NCBI RefSeq assembly: GCF_012849555.1 | Contig: NZ_CP051685.1 | Coordinates: forward strand, 496,001 to 560,000 | Source of the DNA: Massilia forsythiae | GTDB lineage: Bacteria; Pseudomonadota; Gammaproteobacteria; Burkholderiales; Burkholderiaceae_D | Length of the DNA: 64,000 nt | Direction of reading: 5' to 3' | Part shown: in pieces, positions 34,164-42,881 of the stretch | How the letters are laid out: the number at the start of each line of letters is the position of its first letter | Position numbering within the stretch: position 1 is the stretch's first letter | Translations under genes and position numbers: made by a program | The notes under the pieces: model-generated | Database searches by the model: none | What the model was told of the DNA's origin: nothing | What the model saw: only the letters and a program-made list of their open reading frames with translations

Positions 34164-35015
34164 ATGCTGAGCCTTCACACCAACAACGCCGCACTGTCGG
34201 CCCAAAGTTCGCTGACCAAGACCCAAGCGTCGCTGTCGACCTCGATGACCCGCCTGTCGACCGGCTACCGCATCAACTCGGCGCAGGACGACGCCGCCGG
34301 CCTGCAGATCGCCTCGCGCCTGAAAGCGCAATCGTCGGGCATGGCCGTCGCCATGCGCAACACCCAGAACGCCACCTCGATGCTGCAGACCGCCGACGGC
34401 GCGCTGGACGAAGTCAGCAACATGCTGATCCGCATGAAGGACCTGGCAACCCAGGCCGCCGACTCGTCCTCGACCGCCGACGACAAGACCGCGATGCAGT
34501 CGGAATACGATGCACTGGGCAAGGAACTGGGCAACGTCCTGAAGAACACCAGCTTCGGCGGCAAGACCCTGATGGTCGGCGGCACCATCGCTTCGGCGAT
34601 GACCTTCCAGATCGGCGCCTCGTCGAGCGAGACCATGTCGGTCGACCTGTCCACCGACATGAGCTCGGTCGTCACCAACGTGTCGAGCGCCGCCGCCAAC
34701 TACTCGGCCGCCACCACCGGCACCGAACTGACCTCGTCGGCCAACGCCACCATCGGCTCGCTGGACACCGCGCTGGCATCGGTCAACAAGGTGCGCTCGG
34801 GCCTGGGCGCCGCGGCCAACCGCCTGGACCATGTGTACAACAACCTGTCGAACATCAGCACCAACACCAAGGCCGCCACCGGCCTGATCATGGACGTCGA
34901 TTTCGCGACCGAATCGTCGAACATGACCTCCAGCCAGATGCTGATGCAGGCCGGCACGGCGATGCTGAAGCAGACCAACAGCATGTCCTCGATGGTCATG
35001 TCGCTGCTGCAGTAA
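34164..35015 (+). CDS. fliC: Flagellin (lateral type, LafA-like)
   Basis: A 283-aa flagellin. The conserved N-terminal D0/D1 part (LSLHTNNAALSAQSSL, RLSTGYRINSAQDDAAGLQI) and C-terminal D0/D1 part (ANRLDHVYNNLSNISTN, DVDFATESSNMTSSQMLMQA, MSSMVMSLLQ) are complete. The central region (~150-215) is short, so D2/D3 domains are absent, as in lateral flagellins. It is very rich in Ser/Thr, giving many possible O-glycosylation sites. ATG 34164 has AGGAG 7 bp upstream; the longer frame to 34083 is not flagellin-like. It is a single gene with its own terminator at 35056. The gene lies between the sugar-transfer pair and the export/acyl-sugar operon. Confidence 0.96.
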   Translation: MLSLHTNNAALSAQSSLTKTQASLSTSMTRLSTGYRINSAQDDAAGLQIASRLKAQSSGMAVAMRNTQNATSMLQTADGALDEVSNMLIRMKDLATQAADSSSTADDKTAMQSEYDALGKELGNVLKNTSFGGKTLMVGGTIASAMTFQIGASSSETMSVDLSTDMSSVVTNVSSAAANYSAATTGTELTSSANATIGSLDTALASVNKVRSGLGAAANRLDHVYNNLSNISTNTKAATGLIMDVDFATESSNMTSSQMLMQAGTAMLKQTNSMSSMVMSLLQ

Positions 35016-35055
35016 TGGCCGCACGCCCGCGCCGATCGGCGCGGGCCCTCTCCCG

Positions 35056-35087
35056 AAGGCCAGCCACCAGGTTGGCCTTTTTATTTT
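35056..35087 (+). terminator. Rho-independent terminator of flagellin
   Basis: A stem AAGGCCA (35056-35062) / TGGCCTT (35073-35079) is followed by a T-rich run. It ends the flagellin transcript just before the FliK-like orphan gene. Confidence 0.85.
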
Positions 35088-35101
35088 AGACTGTGCTCAT
35101 C

Positions 35102-36001
35102 ATGGCCGGCATTTCCTTTCCTGCGCTTCCCCCGCCTTCGCTGCCTTCGCTCGTGCCCGCGGTCCTGCCGGCGGCGGGCGTGCCCGTGGGCGCGGTGGCG
35201 CCGGTCGCGCCGCTGGCGCCGCTGGCGCTGCTGCAGGCCGAACTGGATGCCTTGCCGCTGCCCATGGGCGGCGCGCAGCCGGCGCCGCTGCCGGCGGCGG
35301 CAGGCGATACGCCGGACAACGCCGCCATGCGCCCGGACCAGGCGATCATGGCGCGCCAGCTGACCTGGCCCACGCCGGACGGCGGCGCGCTCGCCAGTTC
35401 CTGGCGCGGCATGGTGCGCAACTACGGCACCCAGCTCACCACCCGCGAACTGCGCGCGCGCGACGGCCAGTTGCCGGCCACGCTGCTGCTGGGCAGCCAG
35501 GGCGGATTCCCGCCCGATGCGCAAGCCATGCGGATGCTGCGCCAGAGCGACCTGCTGAACCCGCCGATGGATGCCTGGCGCTTCACCGTCCACGCCGGCA
35601 GCGCGCAGGACCAGCACCTGCGCGTGGTGGAAGACGAGCCGGAACAGGGCCGCCACGGACGGCGCCGCGGACGCGCCGCACTGCGCCTGGAACTGGTGCT
35701 GGCCGACGGCACCGTCGTCACGGTACAAGCGCAGCCGGTCACCGACGGCCTGCTGCTGGAACTGTGTGCGCCCGGCCGCGCCGCCATGCTGCGCCTGCAT
35801 GCGCTGCAGCCGGAACTGGCGGCGGCGATCGGCCGCGCCGGCCTGCGCGTGCTGCGCTGGACCTACCGCGATTCCCTGCCCGAGGGCCGCATCCACGCGC
35901 GCCTGCCCTCGACCGAGGCGGCGACCGCGCTCAGCCTGCCAGTGTTCCGGGCGATGGCCGAGCTGGCGCTGCTGTTGCCGACCGGCGCCCCGCGGGCGTA
36001 A
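35102..36001 (+). CDS. Uncharacterised protein with a FliK-like C-terminal pattern
   Basis: A 299-aa soluble protein. An Ala/Pro-rich N-terminus (~1-75) is followed by a segment RQLTWPTPDGGALASSWRGM (~85-105) and a C-terminal half alternating strands and helices: LRLELVLADGTVVTVQAQPV, GLLLELCAPGRAAMLRLHAL, QPELAAAIGRAGLRVLRWTY. This arrangement is like the hook-length-control C-terminal domain of FliK/HrpP-type proteins, but similarity is weak and the locus already has a regular fliK at 55234. It begins 14 bp beyond the flagellin terminator and converges on the - strand operon. ATG 35102 chosen; a GTG at 35093 is in frame. No visible ribosome site of quality. Confidence 0.55.
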   Translation: MAGISFPALPPPSLPSLVPAVLPAAGVPVGAVAPVAPLAPLALLQAELDALPLPMGGAQPAPLPAAAGDTPDNAAMRPDQAIMARQLTWPTPDGGALASSWRGMVRNYGTQLTTRELRARDGQLPATLLLGSQGGFPPDAQAMRMLRQSDLLNPPMDAWRFTVHAGSAQDQHLRVVEDEPEQGRHGRRRGRAALRLELVLADGTVVTVQAQPVTDGLLLELCAPGRAAMLRLHALQPELAAAIGRAGLRVLRWTYRDSLPEGRIHARLPSTEAATALSLPVFRAMAELALLLPTGAPRA

Positions 36002-36023
36002 GCGGGCCACGCCGGAGGGGCAA

Positions 36024-36659
36024 TCAATCCTTGCCGCGGATCGCGATCACCTTGGCCGGATTGCCGAACACGGTCACATGGTCCGGCACGTCCTTCACCA
36101 CCACCGCCCCGGCGCCGACGATGGCGCCTTGTCCCACGCGGATGCGAGGCAGGACGGTGGCGTGCGGGTGGATGGTCGCATTGCGGCCGATATGGGCGCC
36201 GCCGCCGATAAAGGCGTGCGAACTCACCGTCACGCCGTCTTCCAGCACCACGTCGTGGCCGACGCAGGCGAAACCCTGCACCAGCACGCAGCGTCCCACC
36301 GATACCGTCGACGACACGCTGCACATGCCGAGGAAGATGGCGCCCGGTACCCGCGTCACGTCGGTGGCGTAGTTACCCATCGGCGCCACCAGCGTGCCCA
36401 GTTGCGCGCCGCGCGCCGCCAGGCGTTCCCCCACGGCGAGGCGGTCGGCACCGTCGCCCAGGCAGACCAGGTAACGCGCCGCCTCCAGCACGGCATGGCC
36501 GTCGATGGTGCCCAGCACGTGCGCACCGAGCGTGACGTCGTCAACGAAGCCGTGCACCGGCGCGGCGCCGGCATACACGCCCAGCCAGGCGCGCACCTCG
36601 CGGCCGAAGCCGCCGGCGCCGGCCAGCACGAATCCCGCGCCATCCGCATCATGTTGCAT
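36024..36659 (-). CDS. NeuD/PglD-type sugar N-acyltransferase (VioB-like)
   Basis: A 211-aa protein. The N-terminal Rossmann-like part (FVLAGAGGFGREVRAWLG, ~10-28) precedes left-handed beta-helix hexapeptide repeats (~100-195: SVSSTVSVGRCVLVQGFACV, VTVSSHAFIGGGAHIGRNAT, IVGAGAVVVKDVPDHV) and ends in the GNPAKVI motif. This is the family that acylates the amino group of UDP- or dTDP-4-amino-sugars (PglD, NeuD, VioB). It is the last gene of the long - strand operon that begins with fliM. Likely role: transfer of an acyl group to the amino-sugar made by the aminotransferase at 32747. Whether the donor is acyl-CoA or the operon's own acyl-ACP is open. Confidence 0.85.
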   Translation of the reverse strand: MQHDADGAGFVLAGAGGFGREVRAWLGVYAGAAPVHGFVDDVTLGAHVLGTIDGHAVLEAARYLVCLGDGADRLAVGERLAARGAQLGTLVAPMGNYATDVTRVPGAIFLGMCSVSSTVSVGRCVLVQGFACVGHDVVLEDGVTVSSHAFIGGGAHIGRNATIHPHATVLPRIRVGQGAIVGAGAVVVKDVPDHVTVFGNPAKVIAIRGKD

Positions 36660-36667
36660 GTGCTCTC

Positions 36668-37405
36668 CTATTGGATGCTGTAGCCGCCGTCGACCGTCAG
36701 GTTCTGCCCGGTCATGAACGACGAATGGTCGGACACCAGGAAGGCGATCACGCCGGCCACTTCGCGCGGCTCGGCATAGCGTCCGCCCAGCGGATACTTC
36801 TGCATGTCGGCGCGCTTGGCCTCGTCCGACAGGTAAGTCGCGCCGGCCACCAGTTCGGTGTTCACCATGCCGGGCGAGACGCAATTCACGCGGATGCCTT
36901 TCGGCGCCAGTTCCAGCGCCAGCACCTTGGCCATGCCGACCAGCGCGGCCTTGCTGGCGGCGTACGCGGCGATGCCCTTCATGCCGATGCTGGTGCCGCT
37001 GATCGAGGCCAGGAACACCAGCGAGCCGCCGGCGCCGAGTTTCGCCGCGCGCGCCAGCTCGGCGCTCAGCAACAGCGGCGCCGACTGGTTGGTGTCCACG
37101 GTGCGCTGGTATTTCTCGAGGGAGAAGTAGCGCAGCGGGCTGTTCTCGACCACGCCGGCCGAATGCACCACCGCGTCGAACACCGGCAGGCCGGCGGCGA
37201 AGGCGCGGTAGGCGCTGAAGTCGAGCAGGTCGAAGGCGAGCGCCTGGCCGCCGTTCAAGCCGCCGTCGCGCAGCGCCTGCAGTCTTCCTTCGTCGCGCCC
37301 CAATCCCCACACTTCGGCGCCCATCGCCGCCAGTGCGCGCGCCGTGGCCAGGCCGATGCCGGAGGTGGCGCCGGTCACCAGCACCCGTTTGCCGTTCAAG
37401 TTCAT
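36668..37405 (-). CDS. Short-chain dehydrogenase/reductase (FabG-like)
   Basis: A 245-aa classical SDR. Motifs: TGATSGIGLA cofactor loop (~11-20), the HSAGVVENSP NNAG-equivalent (~81-90), catalytic Ser in FLASISG (~131-137), Tyr148 and Lys152 in AAYAASKAAL, and SPGMVNTE. The C-terminal SSFMTGQNLTVDGGY is that of beta-ketoacyl reductases. Its start overlaps the stop of the Rieske gene (ATGA), so it is translationally coupled. Placed with two KAS III genes and an ACP gene, it most likely reduces the 3-keto group of a short acyl-ACP to 3-hydroxyacyl-ACP. A sugar dehydrogenase role cannot be excluded. Confidence 0.87.
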   Translation of the reverse strand: MNLNGKRVLVTGATSGIGLATARALAAMGAEVWGLGRDEGRLQALRDGGLNGGQALAFDLLDFSAYRAFAAGLPVFDAVVHSAGVVENSPLRYFSLEKYQRTVDTNQSAPLLLSAELARAAKLGAGGSLVFLASISGTSIGMKGIAAYAASKAALVGMAKVLALELAPKGIRVNCVSPGMVNTELVAGATYLSDEAKRADMQKYPLGGRYAEPREVAGVIAFLVSDHSSFMTGQNLTVDGGYSIQ

Positions 37406-38463
37406 TCGCCGTCCTCCATCATGCGCATGTAGGTTTCGTGGAAATGCGCCAGGCGCCCCTCGACCGGCTGCAGCTGGTGCGGACCGCGCGCGTGGCGGAT
37501 GCCGATCTGCGACTGGTTCAGCACGACCAGGTCTTCGCCCAGCACCTTGCGCGTGAAATCGATGGCGTTCTGGCGGATGTAGCTGCGCACCGCGTTCTTC
37601 TGCGCCAGCAGCAGCGGCGTCTCGAACAAGCGCCATTCGAGCAGCGTGCGTCCGGCTTCCTGCGGCATGAAATGCGAGACGAACCCGACCAGGCCGCCGG
37701 TGATGGAGACGAACAGGTTCGGGAACACGTAGGCATGCACGTAGTCCGAGTTGGAACCCGGGATCAGGCGGCCCTTGGCGGCGCCGCCGTCCTTCTTGTT
37801 GGCGATGTGCAGGCAGGAGTCGCGCCCGAACCGGCTTTCGCGGGTGTCGGAGGCCGAGCTGATCCCGGTCGGCACGAAGCTGTCCTGGTGCACGAACGAC
37901 AGGTGATAGGATTCCAGCACGTTCTCGACCACCAGCTTCCAGTTGGCGGCGTGTTCCAGCGTCTCTTCGTGGAAGAATTCACCGAGTTCGAAGCCGGCCG
38001 CGTCCAGCGCCTGCGCACCGGTGTCGGCATCGAGCGTGCCCTGCGTCGCCATGAAGGCCAGGCCGTGCCGCTCGACGGTGGCGCAGCGCTGCAACCGGCG
38101 CCGTCCGATGCAGGCGTCCTGCGCCAGCGGCGCCCGCTCCAGCGCGCCGGCGGCATCGTACTGCCAGGCGTGGTAGCCGCAGCGGAACGGCCGGTTGCCC
38201 CGTCCCGGCGGGTCGATCAGCTTGGCGCGGTGCAGGCAGACGTTCTCGAAGCTGCGCAATTCGCCTTCGGCGCGGCGCGTGACGAAGGGCCGGCCGCAGA
38301 CCTGGTAGCTGTGGTAGTCGCCGTCCTGCGCCAGCAACTGCGCCGGGCCGACGTACAGGCCGTGCGCGAAGATGCGCTCGTATTCCCGTTCCAGCACCAC
38401 GTCGCGCCAGTAGGCGTCGGGCATGATCGTGCGCGCGTCCATCGTGCGCGCGTCAGTAGACAT
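37402..38463 (-). CDS. Rieske non-heme iron oxygenase (aromatic-ring-hydroxylating dioxygenase alpha-like)
   Basis: A 353-aa protein. The Rieske [2Fe-2S] ligands are visible: C76-L-H78 and C95-GY-H98. The catalytic domain has NWKLVVENVLESYHLSFVHQ with the mononuclear-iron His pair. Such enzymes insert oxygen in a substrate using electrons from a reductase, which is not encoded nearby. ATG 38463 overlaps the preceding KAS III gene by 11 bp; the frame upstream to 38490 is unrelated. In an operon with ACP, KAS III, SDR and an acyltransferase its substrate is plausibly the acyl chain or the sugar of the flagellin glycan. This is inference, but similar genes occur in glycosylation islands. Confidence 0.87.
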   Translation of the reverse strand: MSTDARTMDARTIMPDAYWRDVVLEREYERIFAHGLYVGPAQLLAQDGDYHSYQVCGRPFVTRRAEGELRSFENVCLHRAKLIDPPGRGNRPFRCGYHAWQYDAAGALERAPLAQDACIGRRRLQRCATVERHGLAFMATQGTLDADTGAQALDAAGFELGEFFHEETLEHAANWKLVVENVLESYHLSFVHQDSFVPTGISSASDTRESRFGRDSCLHIANKKDGGAAKGRLIPGSNSDYVHAYVFPNLFVSITGGLVGFVSHFMPQEAGRTLLEWRLFETPLLLAQKNAVRSYIRQNAIDFTRKVLGEDLVVLNQSQIGIRHARGPHQLQPVEGRLAHFHETYMRMMEDGE

Positions 38464-39517
38464 GGTCGCTGTCGAACAGGCGCAGCACAATGCCGGGGTC
38501 CAGCACGAGCGTGGCGCTGGCCCAGGACAGGCCGACCCCGAAGCCGGACAGCAGCACGCGCCCGCCCTGCGCCAGGCGCGTGCTGCCCGCGCACAGGGTC
38601 AGCGGGATCGACACCGAACTGGTGTTGCCGTAGTCGCGCAGCGTGCCGATCTCCCTGTCCTGCGGGTAGCCGACCTTCTTGCGGATGAAATCGTTGATCA
38701 TCTTGTTGGCCTGGTGCAGCACCACGTGCTCGACCCGGTCCAGCTCCCAGCCGGCCGCGGCCAGTACCCGGCGGATGCTGGGCGGCACCGCGCCGATGGC
38801 GAAGCTGAAGATGTCGGCGCCCTGCAGGCGCAGGTGCGACGGATGGCGCGCCATGCCGGGCGCCAGCGCGACCTCGTCGAAACCGGCGTCCGCCGCCGGC
38901 CGCTTCGAGGCCAGGCCGCCGGCCTCGACGATGATCGCGTCCTTGCCGGCGCCGTCCGAGTTCAGGTCGAAGTGGATCGGCGAGGCGCCGTCGTCCAGTT
39001 CCAGCGCGGTGGCCGAGCCGGCATCGCCGAACAGCGGCCAGCTCGACTTGTCGTTGTACGAGCACAGGCGCGTGGAGACGTCGCCCACCAGCAGCAGCGC
39101 GCGCCGGATGCCGAGCGTGCGCATGGTCGAGCCCAGCACCGCCAGCCCGTACGGATAGCTGGAGCAGCCGAGGTTGATGTCGAAGGCGGCGCACGAAGTC
39201 GGCAGGCCGAGCTTGTGCTGGACGATGATGGCGGTGGCCGGCACCGGGTGGTCGCCCGTTTGCGTGATCATCACCAGCGCGCCGATGCCGGACTTGTCCC
39301 AGTCCAGGCGCGCCAGCAGGTCGGCGGCGGCGGCGATGCACAGGTCGGAGGCGCACTGGCCGGGCGCCGCCACGCGCCGCTGTTCGATGCCGGTGCCGGC
39401 CGCGAATTTTACGCGCTCGGCCTCGGTAAGCGGCGTGTAGTCGGCGGTACGCGCCACGGTGCCCGGCACCGCCGTCGACACGCCGCGGATGGCGACCCCG
39501 GTCAGCGGCGCCATCAT
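38453..39517 (-). CDS. 3-oxoacyl-ACP synthase III family protein (second copy in operon)
   Basis: A 354-aa thiolase-fold enzyme. The KAS III triad is complete: Cys118 in FDINLGCSSYPYGL, His268 in VLHQANKMINDF and Asn298 in YGNTSSVSIP. GFGVGLSWASA is the C-terminal Gly-rich motif. It starts with two ATGs (39517, 39514) overlapping the stop of the ACP gene. KAS III enzymes condense an acyl starter from CoA with malonyl-ACP. Sharing the triad but differing in the substrate-gate residues from the copy at 39760, it may do a second condensation or an acyl transfer. It belongs to the flagellar/glycan operon. Confidence 0.9.
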   Translation of the reverse strand: MMAPLTGVAIRGVSTAVPGTVARTADYTPLTEAERVKFAAGTGIEQRRVAAPGQCASDLCIAAAADLLARLDWDKSGIGALVMITQTGDHPVPATAIIVQHKLGLPTSCAAFDINLGCSSYPYGLAVLGSTMRTLGIRRALLLVGDVSTRLCSYNDKSSWPLFGDAGSATALELDDGASPIHFDLNSDGAGKDAIIVEAGGLASKRPAADAGFDEVALAPGMARHPSHLRLQGADIFSFAIGAVPPSIRRVLAAAGWELDRVEHVVLHQANKMINDFIRKKVGYPQDREIGTLRDYGNTSSVSIPLTLCAGSTRLAQGGRVLLSGFGVGLSWASATLVLDPGIVLRLFDSDHVY

Positions 39518-39744
39518 GCCCGCCGTTGCGCCACGAGCTCGTGCAGGTCCTGCAGGCTGCGCGCTTTTTCCAGGTCGGCGCCGCCGATCGAGGCGCCGTA
39601 GTGCTCGTCGATCATGGCGATGACCGACAGTGCCGCCAGCGAATCCCAGTTGTCCAGGTCCTTGAACACGGTCTGCGGCGTCAGCGCGCCGGCGCCGGTT
39701 TCCAGGGCTTCGGCGAAGTGGCCGATGAAGGTGTCGATGCTCAT
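39514..39744 (-). CDS. Dedicated acyl carrier protein
   Basis: A 76-aa four-helix carrier protein. The phosphopantetheine Ser is in the motif DNWDSLAALSVI (Ser ~35) rather than the DSLD/DSLE of housekeeping AcpP. It is acidic, as usual, with ALETGAGALTPQTVFKDL before the motif. It lies between the two KAS III genes, 15 bp after one and overlapping the next, so it is probably the carrier on which the small acyl chain for the sugar is built. It is not part of a fab cluster. Needs a phosphopantetheinyl transferase from elsewhere. Confidence 0.9.
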   Translation of the reverse strand: MSIDTFIGHFAEALETGAGALTPQTVFKDLDNWDSLAALSVIAMIDEHYGASIGGADLEKARSLQDLHELVAQRRA

Positions 39745-39759
39745 TCTGTGTGTCCTGTA

Positions 39760-40782
39760 TCAGAGTTGGAGGATGGTGGCGGCCCACGAGTAGCCGACAC
39801 CGAAGCCGACCAGCATGAGGCGCGCGCCGGGACGCAGTTGGCCGGCCGCGCGCATGCGGATCAGGGTCAGGGGAATCGTCGAGGAAACGGTGTTGCCGAC
39901 GTCTTCCATGTGGATCGGCAGTTTTTCGGGCGCGACGCCGATCTTCTTGCGCAGCGCGTCGAGCATGAAGCGGTTGGCCTGGTGCAGCACGAAATAATCG
40001 ATGTCGTCCTTCGCCAGGCCGGCCTTGTCCAGCAGCGCGTCGATCGCCTTCGGCACTTCGCGCAGCGAAAAGGCGAATACCTCGGCGCCGTTCATGTACA
40101 GGTCGTCGCGGCTGCGCAGGTTGCCGTTGGCGTCGAGCTGCGCCACGCCGGACGCGGCGTCGCGCGCATGGCGGGCGCCGCCGGTCGCGACGATCAGGTC
40201 GTGCGCGCCGCGGCCGTCGGTGCCGAACACGAAGGGACCGATCGCTTGCCCGTCCGGCGCCGCAGCGTCCGCCGCGCCGACCACGGTGGCGGCGGCGCCG
40301 TCGCCGAACAGGGTGCGCACGCTGCGGTCCTGGGCGTGGATGTATTTCGAATAGGTGTCCGCCGTCAGCAGCAGCACCCGCCGCGCCGCCCCGCTCTCGA
40401 CCAGGCCCTTGGCCAGCGACAGGCCGACCACGAAGCCGGAGCAGCCGAGGTTGAAGTCGAGCGCGCCGGCGCTGCGCGCGATGCCGAGGCGTTCCTGCAG
40501 CACGCAGGCGGTGGTCGGCAGCAGGTAGTCGGGCGCCTGGGTGCACAGCAAAATGAAATCGATCTCGGCGCGCGCCACCACGCCCTGCGCGAACAGGCGC
40601 TCGGCGGCGGCAGCTGCCAGGTCGGCCGCGGTCTCGCCGGGCGCGGCGAGGCGGCGCGCACGGATGCCGGTCTTGGCCAGGATCTTGTCCGCGCTCCACT
40701 CGGGATACAGCGCGGCCAGTTCGTCGTTGGCCAGCACCTGCGCCGGCAGCCATTCGGCCAGGTCGAGAATACGGGCGTGCAT
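39760..40782 (-). CDS. 3-oxoacyl-ACP synthase III family protein (first copy in operon)
   Basis: A 340-aa KAS III. The catalytic residues are Cys114 (LDFNLGCSGFVVGL), His267 (VLHQANRFML) and Asn297 (VGNTVSSTIP); VGFGVGYSWAATI ends the protein. The ACP-binding Arg/Lys patch is plausible near RKKIGVAPEK. ATG 40782 follows the flhA stop by only 5 bp, so it is surely transcribed with the flagellar export genes. It begins the string KAS III-ACP-KAS III-Rieske-SDR-acyltransferase. Probable role: first condensation to form a short 3-ketoacyl-ACP for the flagellin glycan. Confidence 0.92.
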   Translation of the reverse strand: MHARILDLAEWLPAQVLANDELAALYPEWSADKILAKTGIRARRLAAPGETAADLAAAAAERLFAQGVVARAEIDFILLCTQAPDYLLPTTACVLQERLGIARSAGALDFNLGCSGFVVGLSLAKGLVESGAARRVLLLTADTYSKYIHAQDRSVRTLFGDGAAATVVGAADAAAPDGQAIGPFVFGTDGRGAHDLIVATGGARHARDAASGVAQLDANGNLRSRDDLYMNGAEVFAFSLREVPKAIDALLDKAGLAKDDIDYFVLHQANRFMLDALRKKIGVAPEKLPIHMEDVGNTVSSTIPLTLIRMRAAGQLRPGARLMLVGFGVGYSWAATILQL

Positions 40783-40787
40783 GGCGA

Positions 40788-42881
40788 TCAGCCCACCGTG
40801 CCGATGATCGAGACTTCGCGGTTTTCCGGAATCTCGTTATACGACAGCACGTGCAGGCCCGGCGCGAACAGGCGCGCGTAACGCGCCAGCAGCGGACGGA
40901 TCTGCGGCAGCACCAGCAGCAGCGGCGGCGCGTGCTGCTGCTTCATCTGCTCGCGCGCCACCGGCATGTTCAGCTGCAGCTGCGACAGCAGTTGCGGGTC
41001 GATCGGGTAGTTGTCCAGCGCGACCTTGCCGCCGTTGCTCTGGCGTGCCTGGTTGAGGGAACCGAGCAGCATGTTTTCCAGCTCGCCGGACAAATTAAAG
41101 GCGGGCATGTCCTTCTTCTTGCCGTACAGGCCGGAGACGATCTGGCGGCGCAGCGCGCAGCGCACCTCGGCCGCCAGCAGGATCGGGTCCTTGGTGGTCT
41201 CCGAACTGTCCAGCAGCGTGGTGGCGATGACCACGATGTCCTTCAGCGACACGTTCTCGGCGAGGAGTACCCGGAACACGCGCAGCAGCTGGGTGTGGGT
41301 GAGCGCCTTGTCGAGCGCGCCGGACAGCTTGGGCGAGAGCGCGCTCAAGCGTTCCATCATGGCCGGCACGTCTTCGTGGCGGAACAGTTCGGCCATGTAG
41401 TCGCGCGCGATCTTCGAGCTGTGGGTAGCGATGGCGCTGGCCACCTCGACCACCTGGTAGCCCTGCCCCAGCGCGTGCGCCTTCTGGTCCGGCTCGATCC
41501 AGGTGACCGCCATGCCGAAGGCCGGCTCGAGGCCGGGGATGCCGTCCAGCTCGCCGTATACGTTGGGCGACGGGATCGCCATCAGGCATTCCGGCACCAC
41601 CTCGCCCTCGGCCACCACGCTGCCGTTCACCGAGATGGCATACTGGTTCGGGCGCAGGGTCAGGTCGTCGCGCACGCCGATCGCCGGCAGCAGCAGGCCC
41701 ATCTGCTCGGACAGGCTCTGGCGCACGCCCTTGATGCGCTTGGTGAGCACTTCGCCCTGGCCCTTGTCGACCAGGTGCACCAGCTTGTAGCCGACCGCCA
41801 CCGAGATCGGCTGCACCACCGGCAGCTGCTGCCAGTCGAGCTCCGGCGCGCGCTCGTCGCGCAGTGCAGCCTCGATGGCGGCCACGCCGGCGTCGTCCGG
41901 CGCCTTGACCTCGCGCGACAGGCGCCAGCCGACGTAGCCCAGCGCGGCGGCGAACACCATGAAGTAAAACCACGGCATGCCCGGCACCAGGCCGAGGATG
42001 ATCAGCACGCCGGATGCCGAGAACAGCACGGCCGGCTGGGCCAGCAGCTGGCCGCTGACCTGCTGCTCGAAGTCGCCGGAATCGCTGATGCGGGTGACCA
42101 GGATCGCCGCCGCCGCCGACAGCAGCAGCGCCGGGATCTGCGCCACCAGGCCGTCGCCGATGGTCAGCAGCGCATAGGTGCGGAAGGCTTCGCCGAACGA
42201 CAGGCCGTGCATCAGCGCGCCGATCGCCACGCCGCCGACGATGTTGATGATCAGGATCAGGATCGAGGCGATGGCGTCGCCGCGCACGAATTTCGAAGCG
42301 CCGTCCATGGCGCCGTAGAAGTCGGCTTCGTTGGCCACGTCCTTGCGGCGCTGGGTCGCCTTTTCCTGGTTGATCAGGCCGGCGTTCAGGTCGGCGTCGA
42401 TCGCCATCTGCTTGCCGGGCAGCGCGTCCAGGGTAAAGCGCGCCGAGACTTCCGAGATGCGCTCGGCGCCCTTGGTCACCACCACGAAGTTGATGATCAT
42501 GAGGATCACGAACACCACGATGCCGACCACGTAATTGCCGCCGATGACCACGTTGCCGAAGGCTTCGATCACGTGGCCGGCCGCGGCCGTGCCCTCGTGG
42601 CCGCGCAGCAGCACCACGCGCGTGGAAGCGACGTTCAGCGCCAGGCGCATCAGCGTGGTACCCAGGATCACGGTCGGGAATACCGAGAAGTCCAGCGGGC
42701 GCTTGGCCGACACCGACACCAGGATGACGATCAGCGCCAGCACGATGTTGAACGTGAACAGCACGTCCAGCAGCACCGGCGGCAGCGGCAGCATGATCAT
42801 CGCCAGCAGCGTCAGCAGGAATACCGGCGTGGCGATCTTTTGTCGACGCAGTTCCTGCATCAGGCTATTAAACGTGTTCAT
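40788..42881 (-). CDS. flhA: Flagellar export gate protein FlhA (lateral, LfhA-like)
   Basis: A 697-aa component of the type III export gate. About eight hydrophobic segments fill the first ~330 residues; the FHIPEP-family signature ARFTLDALPGKQMAIDADLN with NAGLI is at ~148-170. The C-terminal cytoplasmic domain (~350-697), which docks export chaperones and FliI, is complete. Its ATG at 42881 overlaps the flhB stop by 4 bp. The operon order is fliM-N-P-Q-R-flhB-flhA, as in lateral systems, with no flhF/flhG behind it; instead the acyl-sugar genes follow. Confidence 0.96.
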   Translation of the reverse strand: MNTFNSLMQELRRQKIATPVFLLTLLAMIMLPLPPVLLDVLFTFNIVLALIVILVSVSAKRPLDFSVFPTVILGTTLMRLALNVASTRVVLLRGHEGTAAAGHVIEAFGNVVIGGNYVVGIVVFVILMIINFVVVTKGAERISEVSARFTLDALPGKQMAIDADLNAGLINQEKATQRRKDVANEADFYGAMDGASKFVRGDAIASILILIINIVGGVAIGALMHGLSFGEAFRTYALLTIGDGLVAQIPALLLSAAAAILVTRISDSGDFEQQVSGQLLAQPAVLFSASGVLIILGLVPGMPWFYFMVFAAALGYVGWRLSREVKAPDDAGVAAIEAALRDERAPELDWQQLPVVQPISVAVGYKLVHLVDKGQGEVLTKRIKGVRQSLSEQMGLLLPAIGVRDDLTLRPNQYAISVNGSVVAEGEVVPECLMAIPSPNVYGELDGIPGLEPAFGMAVTWIEPDQKAHALGQGYQVVEVASAIATHSSKIARDYMAELFRHEDVPAMMERLSALSPKLSGALDKALTHTQLLRVFRVLLAENVSLKDIVVIATTLLDSSETTKDPILLAAEVRCALRRQIVSGLYGKKKDMPAFNLSGELENMLLGSLNQARQSNGGKVALDNYPIDPQLLSQLQLNMPVAREQMKQQHAPPLLLVLPQIRPLLARYARLFAPGLHVLSYNEIPENREVSIIGTVG

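Noticed and set aside
38453..40753. 766-aa minus-strand frame as a large fused KAS protein
   Set aside because: The first ~410 residues are an out-of-frame reading of the other KAS III and ACP genes; the real KAS III starts at 39517/39514.
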